Notes: a model not told the origin generated them from the sequence alone. Positions 30,729 through 40,403 are shown, numbered from the stretch's first letter. The stretch: DNA of 64,000 bases from Rheinheimera sp. SA_1 (GCF_001669775.1 NZ_LXWK01000017.1:186001-250000), one strand, 5' to 3'. Numbers and translations are program-made.

Positions 30729-31493
30729 TTAATCTTTGCGTTTAATTTGTGCCAGTCTGGCAGCTATATGCTGTTGCGCCGCTTCTTGCTGCAAGCTCTG
30801 GAATTGTTGTCGAAATTCAAAAGCGACTGCGTCGTCCTGACGATAACAACTACGCAGTGCCAGCATCGAAAGTTTGGTTTGACGCACCAACTCGGTTGGC
30901 AAACTTGCCAGCCCAGCCGTCAGCTGTTTTGCCCTGGTGAGTAACTGATCTTCCGGCCATAACTCTTTCACAAAACCAGCCGCCAGTGCTTGTTGCGCCG
31001 ACAAACGTTCGCCACAGAAAATCATCGCGGCGGCCTGCTGCCAACCGACCAATTGCGGCAATAACCAGCTATGACCACCACCCGGATGAATGGCGAGCTG
31101 GAAAAACCGGCTTTCAAACCAGGCTTGTTCGCTCGCCAGCCGAATATCACAGGCCATCGCCAGATTCATGCCGGCACCTAAAGCCGGACCATTCAACAAG
31201 GCGATAGTCAGCAGTGGGCTGTGGGCGACTGAGGTAAAAGCCGAATAAATTTGTTGTAACTCTTCGCCATCACCCAGCGCCGCTTGTTGCAGTGAAGCTA
31301 GATCGGCGCCAGAGCAAAAAGAATCGTCGCGGCCGGTGACCGCCAGCGCTTTAATATTTGGGTCCAGTGGTAATTGTTGCACCGCTTCGGCAATCGCCAG
31401 AGCGCTGTGTGGGGTCAACAGGTTTCGTTTTTCGGCACTATTGAGCGTCAGTACGGCTAAATGGCCGTGTTTTTCTAGTTGAAATGCTGACAT
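30729..31493 (-). CDS. Crotonase-family (enoyl-CoA hydratase/isomerase) protein
   Basis: 254 residues. The crotonase fold is clear from DDSFCSGADLASLQ (about 55-68) and LLNGPALGAGMNLAMACDIRLAS (split oxyanion and helix motifs around 100-122). Classical hydratases have a catalytic Glu in a PE.. motif near 144; here the matching stretch reads ESRFFQLAIHPGGGHSW, so that Glu seems replaced and the reaction may not be hydration. It starts inside the stop of the preceding dehydrogenase gene (TAATG). The substrate is unknown. Confidence 0.85.
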   Translation of the reverse strand: MSAFQLEKHGHLAVLTLNSAEKRNLLTPHSALAIAEAVQQLPLDPNIKALAVTGRDDSFCSGADLASLQQAALGDGEELQQIYSAFTSVAHSPLLTIALLNGPALGAGMNLAMACDIRLASEQAWFESRFFQLAIHPGGGHSWLLPQLVGWQQAAAMIFCGERLSAQQALAAGFVKELWPEDQLLTRAKQLTAGLASLPTELVRQTKLSMLALRSCYRQDDAVAFEFRQQFQSLQQEAAQQHIAARLAQIKRKD

Positions 31494-32413
31494 TAATAAC
31501 CTCGTTGTTGGCAGACCAGATTCAGCAGCGGCAAACCAGCCAGACTGCGACGGTAATTTTCAGCAATTTGCGCCACCGCCGTATCGGCATTGGTGACCGC
31601 TGAAATATGTGGCGTCAGCAGAATAGCAGGATGTTGCCAGAACGGATGTTCAGTCGGCAAAGGTTCGGTGCGGAACACATCCAGACATGCAGCAGCGATA
31701 TGACCGCTGTCTAAATTCTGTAATAACGCCAGGTCATCTACTATAGCGCCTCTGGCCACGTTGACCAGAATTACCCCTGGCTTTAACAACGCCATTCGCT
31801 GCTGATCCAGCAAATTTTCAGTCAGTGCTGTGAGCGGTAGCAAACAAATCACCAGATCGGCATCGCCAACCGCATCGGAAAAAGCAGTTTCACCAGCAAA
31901 ACACTGCACGCCCGCCAGCGTTTTTTGTGATGCCGACCAGCCACTGACTACAAAACCCAAACCTGCAAAATGACTGGCAACCGCCTGACCTAACTCGCCG
32001 AGACCCAAAACACAAATAAACTGCAATTTGCGCGGGCTTCTGGCTTTCCAGATTTGCTTACGCTGCTGTGCACTGAACTCATCGAGTCGCAACTGATAAT
32101 GCTGTACCACACCTTGCAGGTATTGCAGCATCGATTGTGTCAGCATTGGGTCAACAATTCGCGCCAGCGGTAAATCCGGTAAAGTTGGATCGATCAGAAT
32201 ATTGTCAACGCCAGCACCAAAGGATTGCAAAGCTTTCAGATTGGACATCTGTGACAAACAACCTGGCGGCTGACGCCATAATACCGCCATGGTAACAGCC
32301 TCTGGCTCCTGAACATCAGGCCAGATTTCGATAGCCACGCCGGGCAGTTGTTGTTGTAGCTTTTGTTGTAATTGATCAAGTTTACGATCGGGGATCACCA
32401 GCGCAATAGACAT
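31493..32413 (-). CDS. D-2-hydroxyacid dehydrogenase, GhrA-like
   Basis: 306 residues from ATG 32413 with GGAG 5 bases upstream. The NAD(P)-binding motif is VLGLGELGQAVASHFAGLGF near residues 140-160; catalytic Arg in VNVARGAIVDD, Glu in CLDVFRTEPLP and His in LTPHISAVT are all present. The length and the short catalytic domain fit the GhrA (glyoxylate/hydroxypyruvate reductase A) group of the D-isomer-specific family. The overlapping crotonase gene downstream suggests coexpression; a shared pathway is only inference. Confidence 0.87.
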   Translation of the reverse strand: MSIALVIPDRKLDQLQQKLQQQLPGVAIEIWPDVQEPEAVTMAVLWRQPPGCLSQMSNLKALQSFGAGVDNILIDPTLPDLPLARIVDPMLTQSMLQYLQGVVQHYQLRLDEFSAQQRKQIWKARSPRKLQFICVLGLGELGQAVASHFAGLGFVVSGWSASQKTLAGVQCFAGETAFSDAVGDADLVICLLPLTALTENLLDQQRMALLKPGVILVNVARGAIVDDLALLQNLDSGHIAAACLDVFRTEPLPTEHPFWQHPAILLTPHISAVTNADTAVAQIAENYRRSLAGLPLLNLVCQQRGY

Positions 32414-32632
32414 GTCCACTCCGGATAACTGCAGTTAAGGCATTTTAACAAAGCGCACCCGAGCGTCCAGCAGATTATCGATCTGCCTACCACGACTGTA
32501 GCGCTCGCCATGCGATGACCGACACTGCTCGAAATTTCCACAAATTGTCATAAATCTGTGACCAGACAGTCATACCTCAGGCTTAGCCTTGCCCTGACCG
32601 CAGCTTGGTATAAGAACAGCGCAGGAGCCTTT

Positions 32633-34378
32633 ATGATCAGCGTAGAAAAAATGGTGCAACAACATTTGCCGCAACTGCAGCAACAACCCTGGCTGGAAAA
32701 ACCAGTGACCGGGGCGCTGAAACATTTACTGCATGAACAGGACTTTATTGCTTTTTCCGAGCAGTACCCCCATCTACAGGGCATTGAATTTATTGAGCAA
32801 GTTCTCGATTATTTCAAATTCAGTTACACAGTACGCGACAACGAGCTGGAACGTATTCCAACTTCTGGCCGGGTAGTGATTATCGCCAATCATCCAATTG
32901 GATCCTTGGATGGACTCGCGCTGGTAAAGCTTATTCATGACATTCGCCCTGATGTGAAAGTCATTGCGAATCAATTATTAAGCGCAGTGACGCCGCTCCA
33001 CGCCATGTTATTACCGGTGAATAATATGCAAGGTGGCACCGAGCGGCGCTGCATCGACCATATTCACCAACATCTGGCGCAGGAAGGCGCTGTGATTGTG
33101 TTTCCGGCTGGCGAAGTGTCCAGGCTAAAACCGAATGGCGTGCGCGACGGTAAATGGCACGCTGGCTTTTTAAGGTTTGCCCGATCTAGCAAAGCACCGG
33201 TGTTGCCGGTGTATATTGATGCACGCAACTCGGCATTGTTCTATGGCGCCTCGATGCTGTACAAACCGCTGGCGACCATGTTGCTGGTGCAGGAAATGTT
33301 CCGGCAGAAACATAAAAGCATCAGCATGCGAATTGGCGAGCTGATCCCTTATGACAGCTTTGCACAGTTGCCGATGGAAACCCCAGCTATCGTCAAACTG
33401 TTTAAAAAGCACTTGTACCGACTGGCGAAAGACAAAAAACCGCTACTACGAACTCAAACCGCTATTGCTCATCCGGAAGATCGGCGTGAACTGCGTAAAG
33501 CCATCGAAGCTTGTCAGTTTTTGGGGCAAACCAGTGATGGTAAACAAATTTTTCTATATCAATCGGCCAAAAGCTCGCCCATCATGCGCGAAATCGGCCG
33601 GCTGCGCGAAGTATCATTCCGGGCTGTTGGTGAAGGCAGTGGCGCCCGTCGCGATATCGACCGCTTTGACAGCTATTACGAGCAATTGATTTTATGGGAC
33701 AAAGACGATTTGGAGATTGTCGGCGCTTACCGGTTTGCCGACACCAGTAAAATCATCGCAGAACAAGGCCTGCAGGGGCTTTATACCGCGTCGTTATTCA
33801 CCTTTAATCAGCAAATGCAGCCCTTTTTGGCGCAGGGACTAGAGCTTGGCCGCAGTTTTGTGCAGCCGAAATATTGGGGCAAACGCAGTCTGGATTATCT
33901 GTGGTACGGCATTGGCGCATATTTGCAGCAAAACCCACACATTCGCTATTTATTTGGTGGCGTCAGTCTGTCAAACAGTTATCCCAAAGCGGCGCGCGAT
34001 TTACTGGTGTACTTCTATACCCTGTACTTCAGCGAAGAAAACGACACTGCTATTCCGAATATTCCGTATCAACTGCCGTTTGAAACTTTGGCGCAGCTAC
34101 AACAGCACTTTTCCGGTACCGATTACAGCGCTGACTTTACCCAGCTCAAACACCTGCTGGCGCATATGGGCCTGAATATTCCAACTTTATATAAGCAATA
34201 CAGTGAAATCGCTGAACCCGGTGGCGTGCAGTTCCTGGCTTTTGGCATTGATCCAGACTTCGCTGATTGTGTGGATGGTTTGGTGCTGGTGGATTTAACC
34301 CGGTTAAAACCGGCGAAAAAACAACGGTATTTGGGTGACGATATGACGCAGCAAATCCAAGCCACTGTTGAGGCATAA
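32633..34378 (+). CDS. olsF: Bifunctional ornithine-lipid synthase, OlsF-like
   Basis: 581 residues from ATG 32633 (AGGAG 5 bases upstream); the longer frame to 32558 lacks a site. N-terminal half: PlsC-type acyltransferase with NHPIGSLD (86-93) and a VVFPAGEVSR-like stretch (IVFPAGEVSR). C-terminal half, from about 280: an OlsB/hemolysin-type acyl-acceptor domain (MREIGRLREVSFRAVGEGSGARRDIDRFD, split over its strands, then EIVGAYRF). In OlsF enzymes the C-terminal domain acylates ornithine to lyso-ornithine lipid and the N-terminal domain adds the second fatty acid. Such a fusion is known in several Gammaproteobacteria. Taurine or glycine acceptors are also possible for this domain class. 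Confidence 0.83.
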   Translation: MISVEKMVQQHLPQLQQQPWLEKPVTGALKHLLHEQDFIAFSEQYPHLQGIEFIEQVLDYFKFSYTVRDNELERIPTSGRVVIIANHPIGSLDGLALVKLIHDIRPDVKVIANQLLSAVTPLHAMLLPVNNMQGGTERRCIDHIHQHLAQEGAVIVFPAGEVSRLKPNGVRDGKWHAGFLRFARSSKAPVLPVYIDARNSALFYGASMLYKPLATMLLVQEMFRQKHKSISMRIGELIPYDSFAQLPMETPAIVKLFKKHLYRLAKDKKPLLRTQTAIAHPEDRRELRKAIEACQFLGQTSDGKQIFLYQSAKSSPIMREIGRLREVSFRAVGEGSGARRDIDRFDSYYEQLILWDKDDLEIVGAYRFADTSKIIAEQGLQGLYTASLFTFNQQMQPFLAQGLELGRSFVQPKYWGKRSLDYLWYGIGAYLQQNPHIRYLFGGVSLSNSYPKAARDLLVYFYTLYFSEENDTAIPNIPYQLPFETLAQLQQHFSGTDYSADFTQLKHLLAHMGLNIPTLYKQYSEIAEPGGVQFLAFGIDPDFADCVDGLVLVDLTRLKPAKKQRYLGDDMTQQIQATVEA

Positions 34379-34416
34379 AATTTGGTCTGATCACACTCGT
34401 TAGAATACCTGAAAAG

Positions 34417-34442
34417 ACAAAACCGCCATCTGGCGGTTTTGT
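34417..34442. terminator. Bidirectional terminator between convergent olsF and sugar permease genes
   Basis: A 12-bp stem ACAAAACCGCCA / TGGCGGTTTTGT closing on two bases; T-runs occur on both strands. It serves olsF (stop 34378) and the facing permease (stop 34463). Confidence 0.88.
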
Positions 34443-34462
34443 TCTTTAAATACCAAGCATAT

Positions 34463-35722
34463 TTAGTGCTTTGGCACTGAGCCTTTTAAACCGTAAAAAC
34501 AAATATAGGCATAACAAAACACTGGCAGGATAAACGACAATTGCAAACCAATGGTATCTGCCAACACGCCTTGCAATAATGGCACTATCGCACCACCCAC
34601 AATCGCCAGACACAATACGCCGCTACCCTGGCTGGTGTATTTACCAAGACCGGTCACCGCCAGACTAAAAATGGTTGGGAACATGATGGAGTTAAATAAA
34701 CCAACCGCCAGAATAGCCCACATCGCCACCGAGCCAGACGTGGTCATCGCCACTATCACCAGTACTGCAGCTGCCACGGCATTAAATGCCAGCACTTTAC
34801 CGGCTGCAATTTTTTGCATCACCGCGGCACCAATAAACCGACCGACCATAGCGCCACCCCAGTAATAACTGATGTAAGCGGCTGCTGTTGCTTCCGGTAA
34901 TCCGGCAATATGCGGTTCACCTAAAAAATTCACCAGAAAACTGCCGATGGCCACTTCCCCACCGACATACACAAAAATACCTAAAGCGCCCAACATCAAA
35001 TGGCTGTACTGCCAGGCTGAACCAGCATCGGCATCGGCAATGTTGCTTTGGTGATGTTCAGCGACTGTCGGCAGTTTCAGCATTGCGAATATTGCAGCCA
35101 GTACTAATAAAGCCGCTGCCAGCATCAGGTACGGCACTTGCACCGCAGCAGCTTCTTGAGCTTTAAATTCAGCAGTTCCGACTTCGGCAGCTGCCGCCGC
35201 CAGAATTAATAAACCACCAAACCAAGGTGCGATTGTGGTGCCAAAGGAGTTAAAAGCCTGGGTCAAGGTTAACCGGCTGGAAGCCGTCGCCGCTTTACCA
35301 AGGGCTGTGACATATGGGTTGGCGGCAACTTGTAAAATTGTAATGCCAGATGCCAGTACAAATAACGCAACCAGAAATAGTGGATACGCTTGCACTGAAG
35401 CCGCTGGATAAAACAACATACAACCGACTGCAGCTATCAGCAAGCCAATGACGATGCCGCGCTGGTAGCCGGCTTTTTTCACCAGGTAACCGGCCGGAAT
35501 AGACACCAGAAAGTAAGCGCCAAAAAAGCAAAACTGGATCAGCATGGCCTGGGTGTAATTCAGATCAAACACATTTTTCAAATGTGGGATCAGAATATCG
35601 TTCAGACAGGTAATAAAACCCCAGATAAAAAACAAAAAGGTCAGACTGGTTAAAGCAAAATTATAATTCTGCCCGTTATCCGTCTGACCCACGCTAGCGC
35701 TGGTGGGTGTTGTTATTGACAT
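34463..35722 (-). CDS. FHS-family sugar/H+ symporter (GluP/FucP type)
   Basis: 419 residues, 12 predicted membrane helices of the major facilitator superfamily. It matches the FucP/GluP/NagP layout: [21 protein letters not shown] in helix 1, [24 protein letters not shown] near residues 68-90, and [13 protein letters not shown] after helix 4, followed by [17 protein letters not shown]. These carry glucose, galactose, fucose or N-acetylglucosamine with protons. No sugar kinase or regulator is next to it, so the substrate is open. AAGAGAAAT precedes the ATG. Confidence 0.88.
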   Translation of the reverse strand: MSITTPTSASVGQTDNGQNYNFALTSLTFLFFIWGFITCLNDILIPHLKNVFDLNYTQAMLIQFCFFGAYFLVSIPAGYLVKKAGYQRGIVIGLLIAAVGCMLFYPAASVQAYPLFLVALFVLASGITILQVAANPYVTALGKAATASSRLTLTQAFNSFGTTIAPWFGGLLILAAAAAEVGTAEFKAQEAAAVQVPYLMLAAALLVLAAIFAMLKLPTVAEHHQSNIADADAGSAWQYSHLMLGALGIFVYVGGEVAIGSFLVNFLGEPHIAGLPEATAAAYISYYWGGAMVGRFIGAAVMQKIAAGKVLAFNAVAAAVLVIVAMTTSGSVAMWAILAVGLFNSIMFPTIFSLAVTGLGKYTSQGSGVLCLAIVGGAIVPLLQGVLADTIGLQLSFILPVFCYAYICFYGLKGSVPKH

Positions 35723-36154
35723 ACAATTTCTCTTGTTATGGTTTGTCTATCCTGTGTGTACTTAGGCTGCGACTGATGCAGTTCTCTCCCCTGCCATGCT
35801 GTAACGCCAAGGCCTGCGCCGCAAATAAGCTGTTTGTACTATACCCGCGCCCCTGCTGATTGCAAAGTATCCGCAACAACATACGTATGTAATTTTTCAA
35901 CAAAACTGCGGGTATTGCTAAGACTGAGATTATTTCTCCGCGAAGGTCGTATTGCCCGCTTTGCTACGTCAACCTGTGGCATCAAACGAGTTTCGGGCTA
36001 TGGATATAAGCGCTAAAGATTGTTTTAAATCAAGTTTTCAGACAAAGGCACCCCATCCAACCACCATAGTTTGATCCAGCCCAAAGTTTTCAGCAGCCGT
36101 CGGTGCACAATGCGCGCAGTTGCATAAACCCATCCGAAGATGAAGGAATTGATC
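35723..36154. other. Intergenic region between sugar permease and ompW genes
   Basis: 432 bases between divergent genes, so both promoters should lie here, but no box could be fixed. A 61-codon plus-strand frame (35834-36016) has no ribosome site and no convincing family; see rejected items. Confidence 0.35.
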
Positions 36155-36871
36155 ATGAAAACAACTCTTAGTATGTTGGCGCTGGCCATCGGCACCCTGA
36201 CTTCCGCGTCAGCGCTGGCCGAAATGTCTGTGCATAATATTTCAATCAATGTTGGCGCTATCAATGTCGCACCAAACGACAGCAGCACTTCACTCAACGT
36301 GGTGGAAAGTGTTGCAGGTCTGCCGGCTGGTTCGACGGCTGTTGACGTCAATAGCAATACACAATTAGGTGTGACAGTAGATTATAAAATTGACCACAAC
36401 TGGACACTGGAACTGATTGCCGCAACCCCCTTTAGCCATGATATTGAAGTTAAAGGTTCGGCCATTGACGGCCTGGACATTGGCAACACCAAACATTTAC
36501 CTCCTACTTTGTTGGCGCAGTATCACTTTGATCTTGGCGACAGCAAATTAGACCCCTTTGTTGGTTTAGGTCTGAACTACACCAAGTTTTTTGATTCCTC
36601 AGCGTCTGGCGCGTTAAAAAGCACTTTGCAAGCGCTCAAGGTAGCCAACGCCAATGATGACGTTGATTTAAAACTCAGTGACAGCTGGGGCCTGGCAGTG
36701 CAGGCTGGCGTGAACTACAAACTCGACAACAATTGGGGTCTTCACTTTATGGTCAGTAAAATGGACATCGATACTGTCGGCGAAGTCAGGCTCAATGGCG
36801 GCACCATTCAAAGTGTTGACGTGCAGATTGACCCGCTGGTGGTAATGGCCGGCGTGCGCTGGAGTATGTAA
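36155..36871 (+). CDS. ompW: OmpW-family outer membrane porin
   Basis: 238 residues from ATG 36155, with AAGGA 7 bases upstream. Signal peptide MKTTLSMLALAIGTLTSASALA. The eight-stranded beta-barrel of the OmpW family is seen in TQLGVTVDYKIDHNWTLELIAATPF, LPPTLLAQYHF, DPFVGLGLNYTKFF, SWGLAVQAGVNYKLDNNWGLH and PLVVMAGVRW, with the terminal aromatic strand. OmpW transports small hydrophobic compounds or is stress-induced. A REP-like hairpin follows the stop and could act as transcript end. Confidence 0.93.
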   Translation: MKTTLSMLALAIGTLTSASALAEMSVHNISINVGAINVAPNDSSTSLNVVESVAGLPAGSTAVDVNSNTQLGVTVDYKIDHNWTLELIAATPFSHDIEVKGSAIDGLDIGNTKHLPPTLLAQYHFDLGDSKLDPFVGLGLNYTKFFDSSASGALKSTLQALKVANANDDVDLKLSDSWGLAVQAGVNYKLDNNWGLHFMVSKMDIDTVGEVRLNGGTIQSVDVQIDPLVVMAGVRWSM

Positions 36872-36882
36872 TTTGTTAATTC

Positions 36883-36934
36883 GGGGTCAGAGTCAATTGT
36901 TAACAGGATAAAGTTAACATTTGACTCTGGCCCC
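36883..36934. repeat. REP-like hairpin, copy 2 (GGGGTCAGAG family)
   Basis: GGGGTCAGAGTCAATTGTTAAC-type arm at 36883-36904 pairs with 36913-36934 (20 of 22). The head GGGGTCAGAG matches copy 1 at 25759; the inner part differs. It fills the ompW / ABC transporter convergent gap (36872-36945). Confidence 0.78.
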
Positions 36935-36945
36935 AGAGTTTACAT

Positions 36946-39033
36946 TTAGCTGTGAAGTTCAATCACCCGATCGACCGAAGCAATAGTTTCAGGGCGATGG
37001 GCGATAATGACTCTGGTGATCGACAGTTGTTGCATCGCCTGGCTAACAAAAGACTCGGTTTTGGTATCAAGATGACTGGTGGCTTCGTCCATAAATAAAA
37101 TCCGTGGCTTGCGGTATAACGCCCGCGCCAACAAAATTCGCTGCTTCTGGCCACCTGACAGCGCCGATCCCATATCGCCAATCAAACTGTTGTAGCCCAT
37201 CGGCATTTTACTAATGTCATCAGCAATCGACGCCATCTGCGCGCAGGCGATGATCTGTTCCATGTCAAAACTGTCATCAAAAAAGGCGATATTGTCGCGA
37301 ATAGAGCCGGATAACAGTTGATCATCCTGCATCACCGCAGCGATTTGACCGCGATACTGCGCCAACCCTAACTGTGCCAGTGGAATGCCGTCTATCAACA
37401 CCTGGCCCTGTTTCGGTTGCAACAACCCCAACATCAGTTTCATCAGCGTGGTTTTACCACAACCAGAAGGGCCAACTAAGGCCACTGATTCACCGGCCTG
37501 AATGTTCAGACTAAGATCAGCCAGCACCGGCCCGGTCACATCACTGTAGGCAAAACTCACACCCCGAATTTCCAGATTGCCGTGGATCTGATGTGGCCGC
37601 ACTTGTTCAGGGTAAACTTGTTCCTTTTTGGTCAGGGCTACATCACCCAACCGCTCAAAATGTAAATTAAGCATGCGGAACTGAATGGCTTTTTCAATCA
37701 GTCGCGCCATCCGCTCCATAAACTGGCTTTTATAGGCCATAAACGCAAACAACATACCGGTACTAAAACCACCGGCCAGTACCAGTTTCGCGCCTAAATA
37801 CACCACCAGAATATTCTCCAGACCAAACAACAAACGGTTGCAGGTCTGAAAACTAATGTTAAACACGCCAAGCTGCATATCTTTGTTGGTGGCTTCGACA
37901 TTCAGATTTTGCCAGCCGCCTTCGCGTCTTACCTCGGCGCCAAACAGTTTAATAGTCTGAATTGCCCGCACTGTTTCGATGAAATTCGATTGCTCTTTGG
38001 AATCCGCCAGAATTTTTTGCTCAGTGATATGCCGAACTTTGTGGTACAGCGCCAACCGGAACAAAGCATACAAAGCCACAGCCGCTAGCACCACCACCGA
38101 GAGTTGGGGACTATAGATAAAAATGACAACCAAAATCGCCAGCGCCATCACCCCATCGATCAGGGTTTCAATCAGCCCCGTGGTCAGCAGTTCACGCACC
38201 TGATTGAGGGATCCAAAGCGCGATAACACGTCGCCGATATGGCGTTTTTCAAAATAACCTAAAGGTAGCCGGATGAGATGATGAAATAGATTCGACGCCA
38301 TCTGAATATTCAGCGAATTACCAAAATGCAGCAGCACAAAACTGCGCACTGTATTGGTGGTCACTTCAAACAGCAGTACCAACGAAAAGCCAACAGCGAG
38401 AATAATCAATAGATTGTCGTCAGATGTTAGCAGCACATCGTCCACCACCAACTGCATATAATAAGGCGCAACGAGTGTGAACAGTTGCAGCAATAACGAC
38501 AGCGACATCAGCAGGAATAACGAGCGTTTAAAGCCGGTGATTTTTGACCAGAAATCCGATAAGCCAAGTTTACTGACGGTCTCTTTGCTGCTGAAATCGG
38601 TGGTTGGCAACAATTCCAGCGCAATGCCGGTAAAGTGATTGGAGACTTCTGACAACAACATCGTTCGCTCGCCGTACGCCGGATCCAAAATCACGCAGCG
38701 ACCGGCTTTGACTTCTTTCAGCACCACAAAATGATTCATGTCCCAGTGCAAAATGCAGGGTGTGCTAAGCGCAGCCAAATCATCCAGTTCAATCCGCAGC
38801 GGCCGGCTGGTCAGCTCCAGTCGTTCGGCGAATTTCATTAAATCCAGTAAAGTGCAGCCTTCTATCGATAATTCGAATTTTTGCCGAAGTTCATTTAAAT
38901 CAGTGTGATAACCATGAAAGCCGCTGACCATCGCCAGACAAGCTAAACCACATTCCGCGGCTTCGGTTTGCAGCACTAAGGGTAAACGCTGACCACTCCA
39001 CCAGGTAAGTTGCGCTGCCGGATTGTTCATCAT
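36946..39033 (-). CDS. Peptidase-domain ABC transporter (C39, bacteriocin/RTX type)
   Basis: 695 residues. Domain order: C39 peptidase (1-140) with catalytic Gln22-Cys28 (LQTEAAECGLACLAM), His101 (MNHFVVLK) and Asp117 (ILDPA); a six-helix membrane domain (about 165-460); an ATPase with Walker A GPSGCGKTT, signature LSGGQKQR, Walker B ILFMDEAT and switch IIAHR. It should cleave double-glycine leader peptides and export the product with the HlyD-type gene that it overlaps by 4 bases and a TolC protein encoded elsewhere. The CvaB/LktB-type C39 site is intact, so it is likely a processing exporter, not an RTX C39-like dead domain. No precursor gene was found nearby. Confidence 0.93.
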   Translation of the reverse strand: MMNNPAAQLTWWSGQRLPLVLQTEAAECGLACLAMVSGFHGYHTDLNELRQKFELSIEGCTLLDLMKFAERLELTSRPLRIELDDLAALSTPCILHWDMNHFVVLKEVKAGRCVILDPAYGERTMLLSEVSNHFTGIALELLPTTDFSSKETVSKLGLSDFWSKITGFKRSLFLLMSLSLLLQLFTLVAPYYMQLVVDDVLLTSDDNLLIILAVGFSLVLLFEVTTNTVRSFVLLHFGNSLNIQMASNLFHHLIRLPLGYFEKRHIGDVLSRFGSLNQVRELLTTGLIETLIDGVMALAILVVIFIYSPQLSVVVLAAVALYALFRLALYHKVRHITEQKILADSKEQSNFIETVRAIQTIKLFGAEVRREGGWQNLNVEATNKDMQLGVFNISFQTCNRLLFGLENILVVYLGAKLVLAGGFSTGMLFAFMAYKSQFMERMARLIEKAIQFRMLNLHFERLGDVALTKKEQVYPEQVRPHQIHGNLEIRGVSFAYSDVTGPVLADLSLNIQAGESVALVGPSGCGKTTLMKLMLGLLQPKQGQVLIDGIPLAQLGLAQYRGQIAAVMQDDQLLSGSIRDNIAFFDDSFDMEQIIACAQMASIADDISKMPMGYNSLIGDMGSALSGGQKQRILLARALYRKPRILFMDEATSHLDTKTESFVSQAMQQLSITRVIIAHRPETIASVDRVIELHS

Positions 39034-40271
39034 AACCGTCCCTGAATACTGTAAATCGGGTCAAATAACCACTGTAATAAACTACGTTGTTCAGTGACAA
39101 TATCGGCCTCCAGCGACATGCCGGCTTTGAGCGGCAACTCGCGGTTATAGGCACTGATTTGCTGCGCACTCAGTTTTAGCCGCAACCGGTAACTCGGTTC
39201 CTTCAACATCACGTCGGTCACTTCATTGGGCAACAGCACCGTGCTGCTGACTTCAATAATTTCGGCTTGATGCACGCCGAAACGCTGATATGGAAATGCG
39301 TGATACCGAATACGTGCTTGCTGACCGGGTTCGACAAAAGCGATGGCCCGGGTTGGTAAGTACAAAATGGCCTCTAGCTGATTGTGCGCAGGCAGAATAC
39401 TCAGCGCCGACACGCCCTGATTCAGTTGCTGACCTTCTTTTACCAGTAGCGCACTGACTACACCTGCGACCGGCGCAATGATCAAGCTGCTTTGTTCGTG
39501 TTGCAGCCGTGCCAGCTGGTTTTTATGTTCGGAGATTTGCTGCTCCAGCTGCGTCAGCTCTTGCTGATATTGCAGCGGCAATTGTTGCAACAGATTTTGC
39601 TGCTGTGAAAGTTGCTCCGACAGCGCCAATTGCTGACCATTCAGCACTTTGTCCTGCTGCTGCAAAGACAACAATAAATCGCGTTGCCGGTTGAGTTCAA
39701 TTTCCGAAATGTAACCGGTGCCGTTAAGCTTTTGCAGCTGAGTGACTTGTTGCTGGTTGAGTTTCAGCCGCTCGCCAAAGGTGCGGATCTGTTGATTTAA
39801 TTCAATAAGTTGCAGCTCTAGACTGCTAATTTTTTGCTGGGTTTCTGTCAGCATTAATTGATGTTTCTGCTGATTTTTATGCTTTTGCGCCAGCAATGCG
39901 TCCATCATCGACTGCCGTTCCTGCAATAAAGTGGCATTCAGTTCCGGCTGGCCTTCAGAGTAAAGGCGGGACTTTAACTGCAACAAAGGCTGGCCTTGCG
40001 TCACCAGGTCGCCTTCTTTGACCAGCACGCGACTGACCACCCCTGCACTGCTGGTTTGTAACCGGACTACGCCTTGCTCTGGTTGCAATAAACCAACAGC
40101 GGTTTGTTTACGCTGATAGTCGCCGCTCAATAAAAATATAAGACTGATCAAGGCGATAGTGCCAATTAACCAGGTCAGCCATACCAATGCTGGTGGCCGG
40201 GTTAAGCTGACTTCACCTTGCAAACGTTGTTGTTGCCGGGCGACAGCTTCAGGGCGAAATAGTGAATTCAT
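39030..40271 (-). CDS. HlyD-family type I secretion adaptor
   Basis: 413 residues from ATG 40271. A cytoplasmic start, one membrane segment (about residues 28-50, WLTWLIGTIALISLIFLL), then the biotinyl-lipoyl type motif VLVKEGDLVTQGQPLLQLKS, a long glutamine-rich coiled coil (about 110-255) and a second lipoyl half (SALLVKEGQQLNQG, IIAPVAGVVS). It bridges the ABC transporter and TolC in type I secretion of small proteins. Transcription should begin upstream near 40300; the next gene on that side is purL beyond a terminator. Confidence 0.92.
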   Translation of the reverse strand: MNSLFRPEAVARQQQRLQGEVSLTRPPALVWLTWLIGTIALISLIFLLSGDYQRKQTAVGLLQPEQGVVRLQTSSAGVVSRVLVKEGDLVTQGQPLLQLKSRLYSEGQPELNATLLQERQSMMDALLAQKHKNQQKHQLMLTETQQKISSLELQLIELNQQIRTFGERLKLNQQQVTQLQKLNGTGYISEIELNRQRDLLLSLQQQDKVLNGQQLALSEQLSQQQNLLQQLPLQYQQELTQLEQQISEHKNQLARLQHEQSSLIIAPVAGVVSALLVKEGQQLNQGVSALSILPAHNQLEAILYLPTRAIAFVEPGQQARIRYHAFPYQRFGVHQAEIIEVSSTVLLPNEVTDVMLKEPSYRLRLKLSAQQISAYNRELPLKAGMSLEADIVTEQRSLLQWLFDPIYSIQGRL

Positions 40272-40403
40272 CAACTCTCTTATTATTGTGGGTGTAGTGA
40301 AAATACTTAATGCCAGAATATTTGCAGAACCAGCATATCGGCTCTGGCTGAGCGCGGCAATCGAATTAAATCAGCGGTCGATAACCGGGAAAACGCAGTG
40401 ACA

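Noticed and set aside
35834-36016. 61-codon plus-strand frame ending GIKRVSGYGYKR, reminiscent of the last strand of OmpR-type winged helices
   Set aside because: No ribosome site, no upstream half of the domain, and the preceding residues do not fit; a chance frame or a decayed fragment cannot be told apart.
36946-40271. RiPP or bacteriocin precursor gene next to the C39 exporter
   Set aside because: Frames in the flanking gaps are too short (for example nine codons at about 40310-40340) and have no double-glycine leader.
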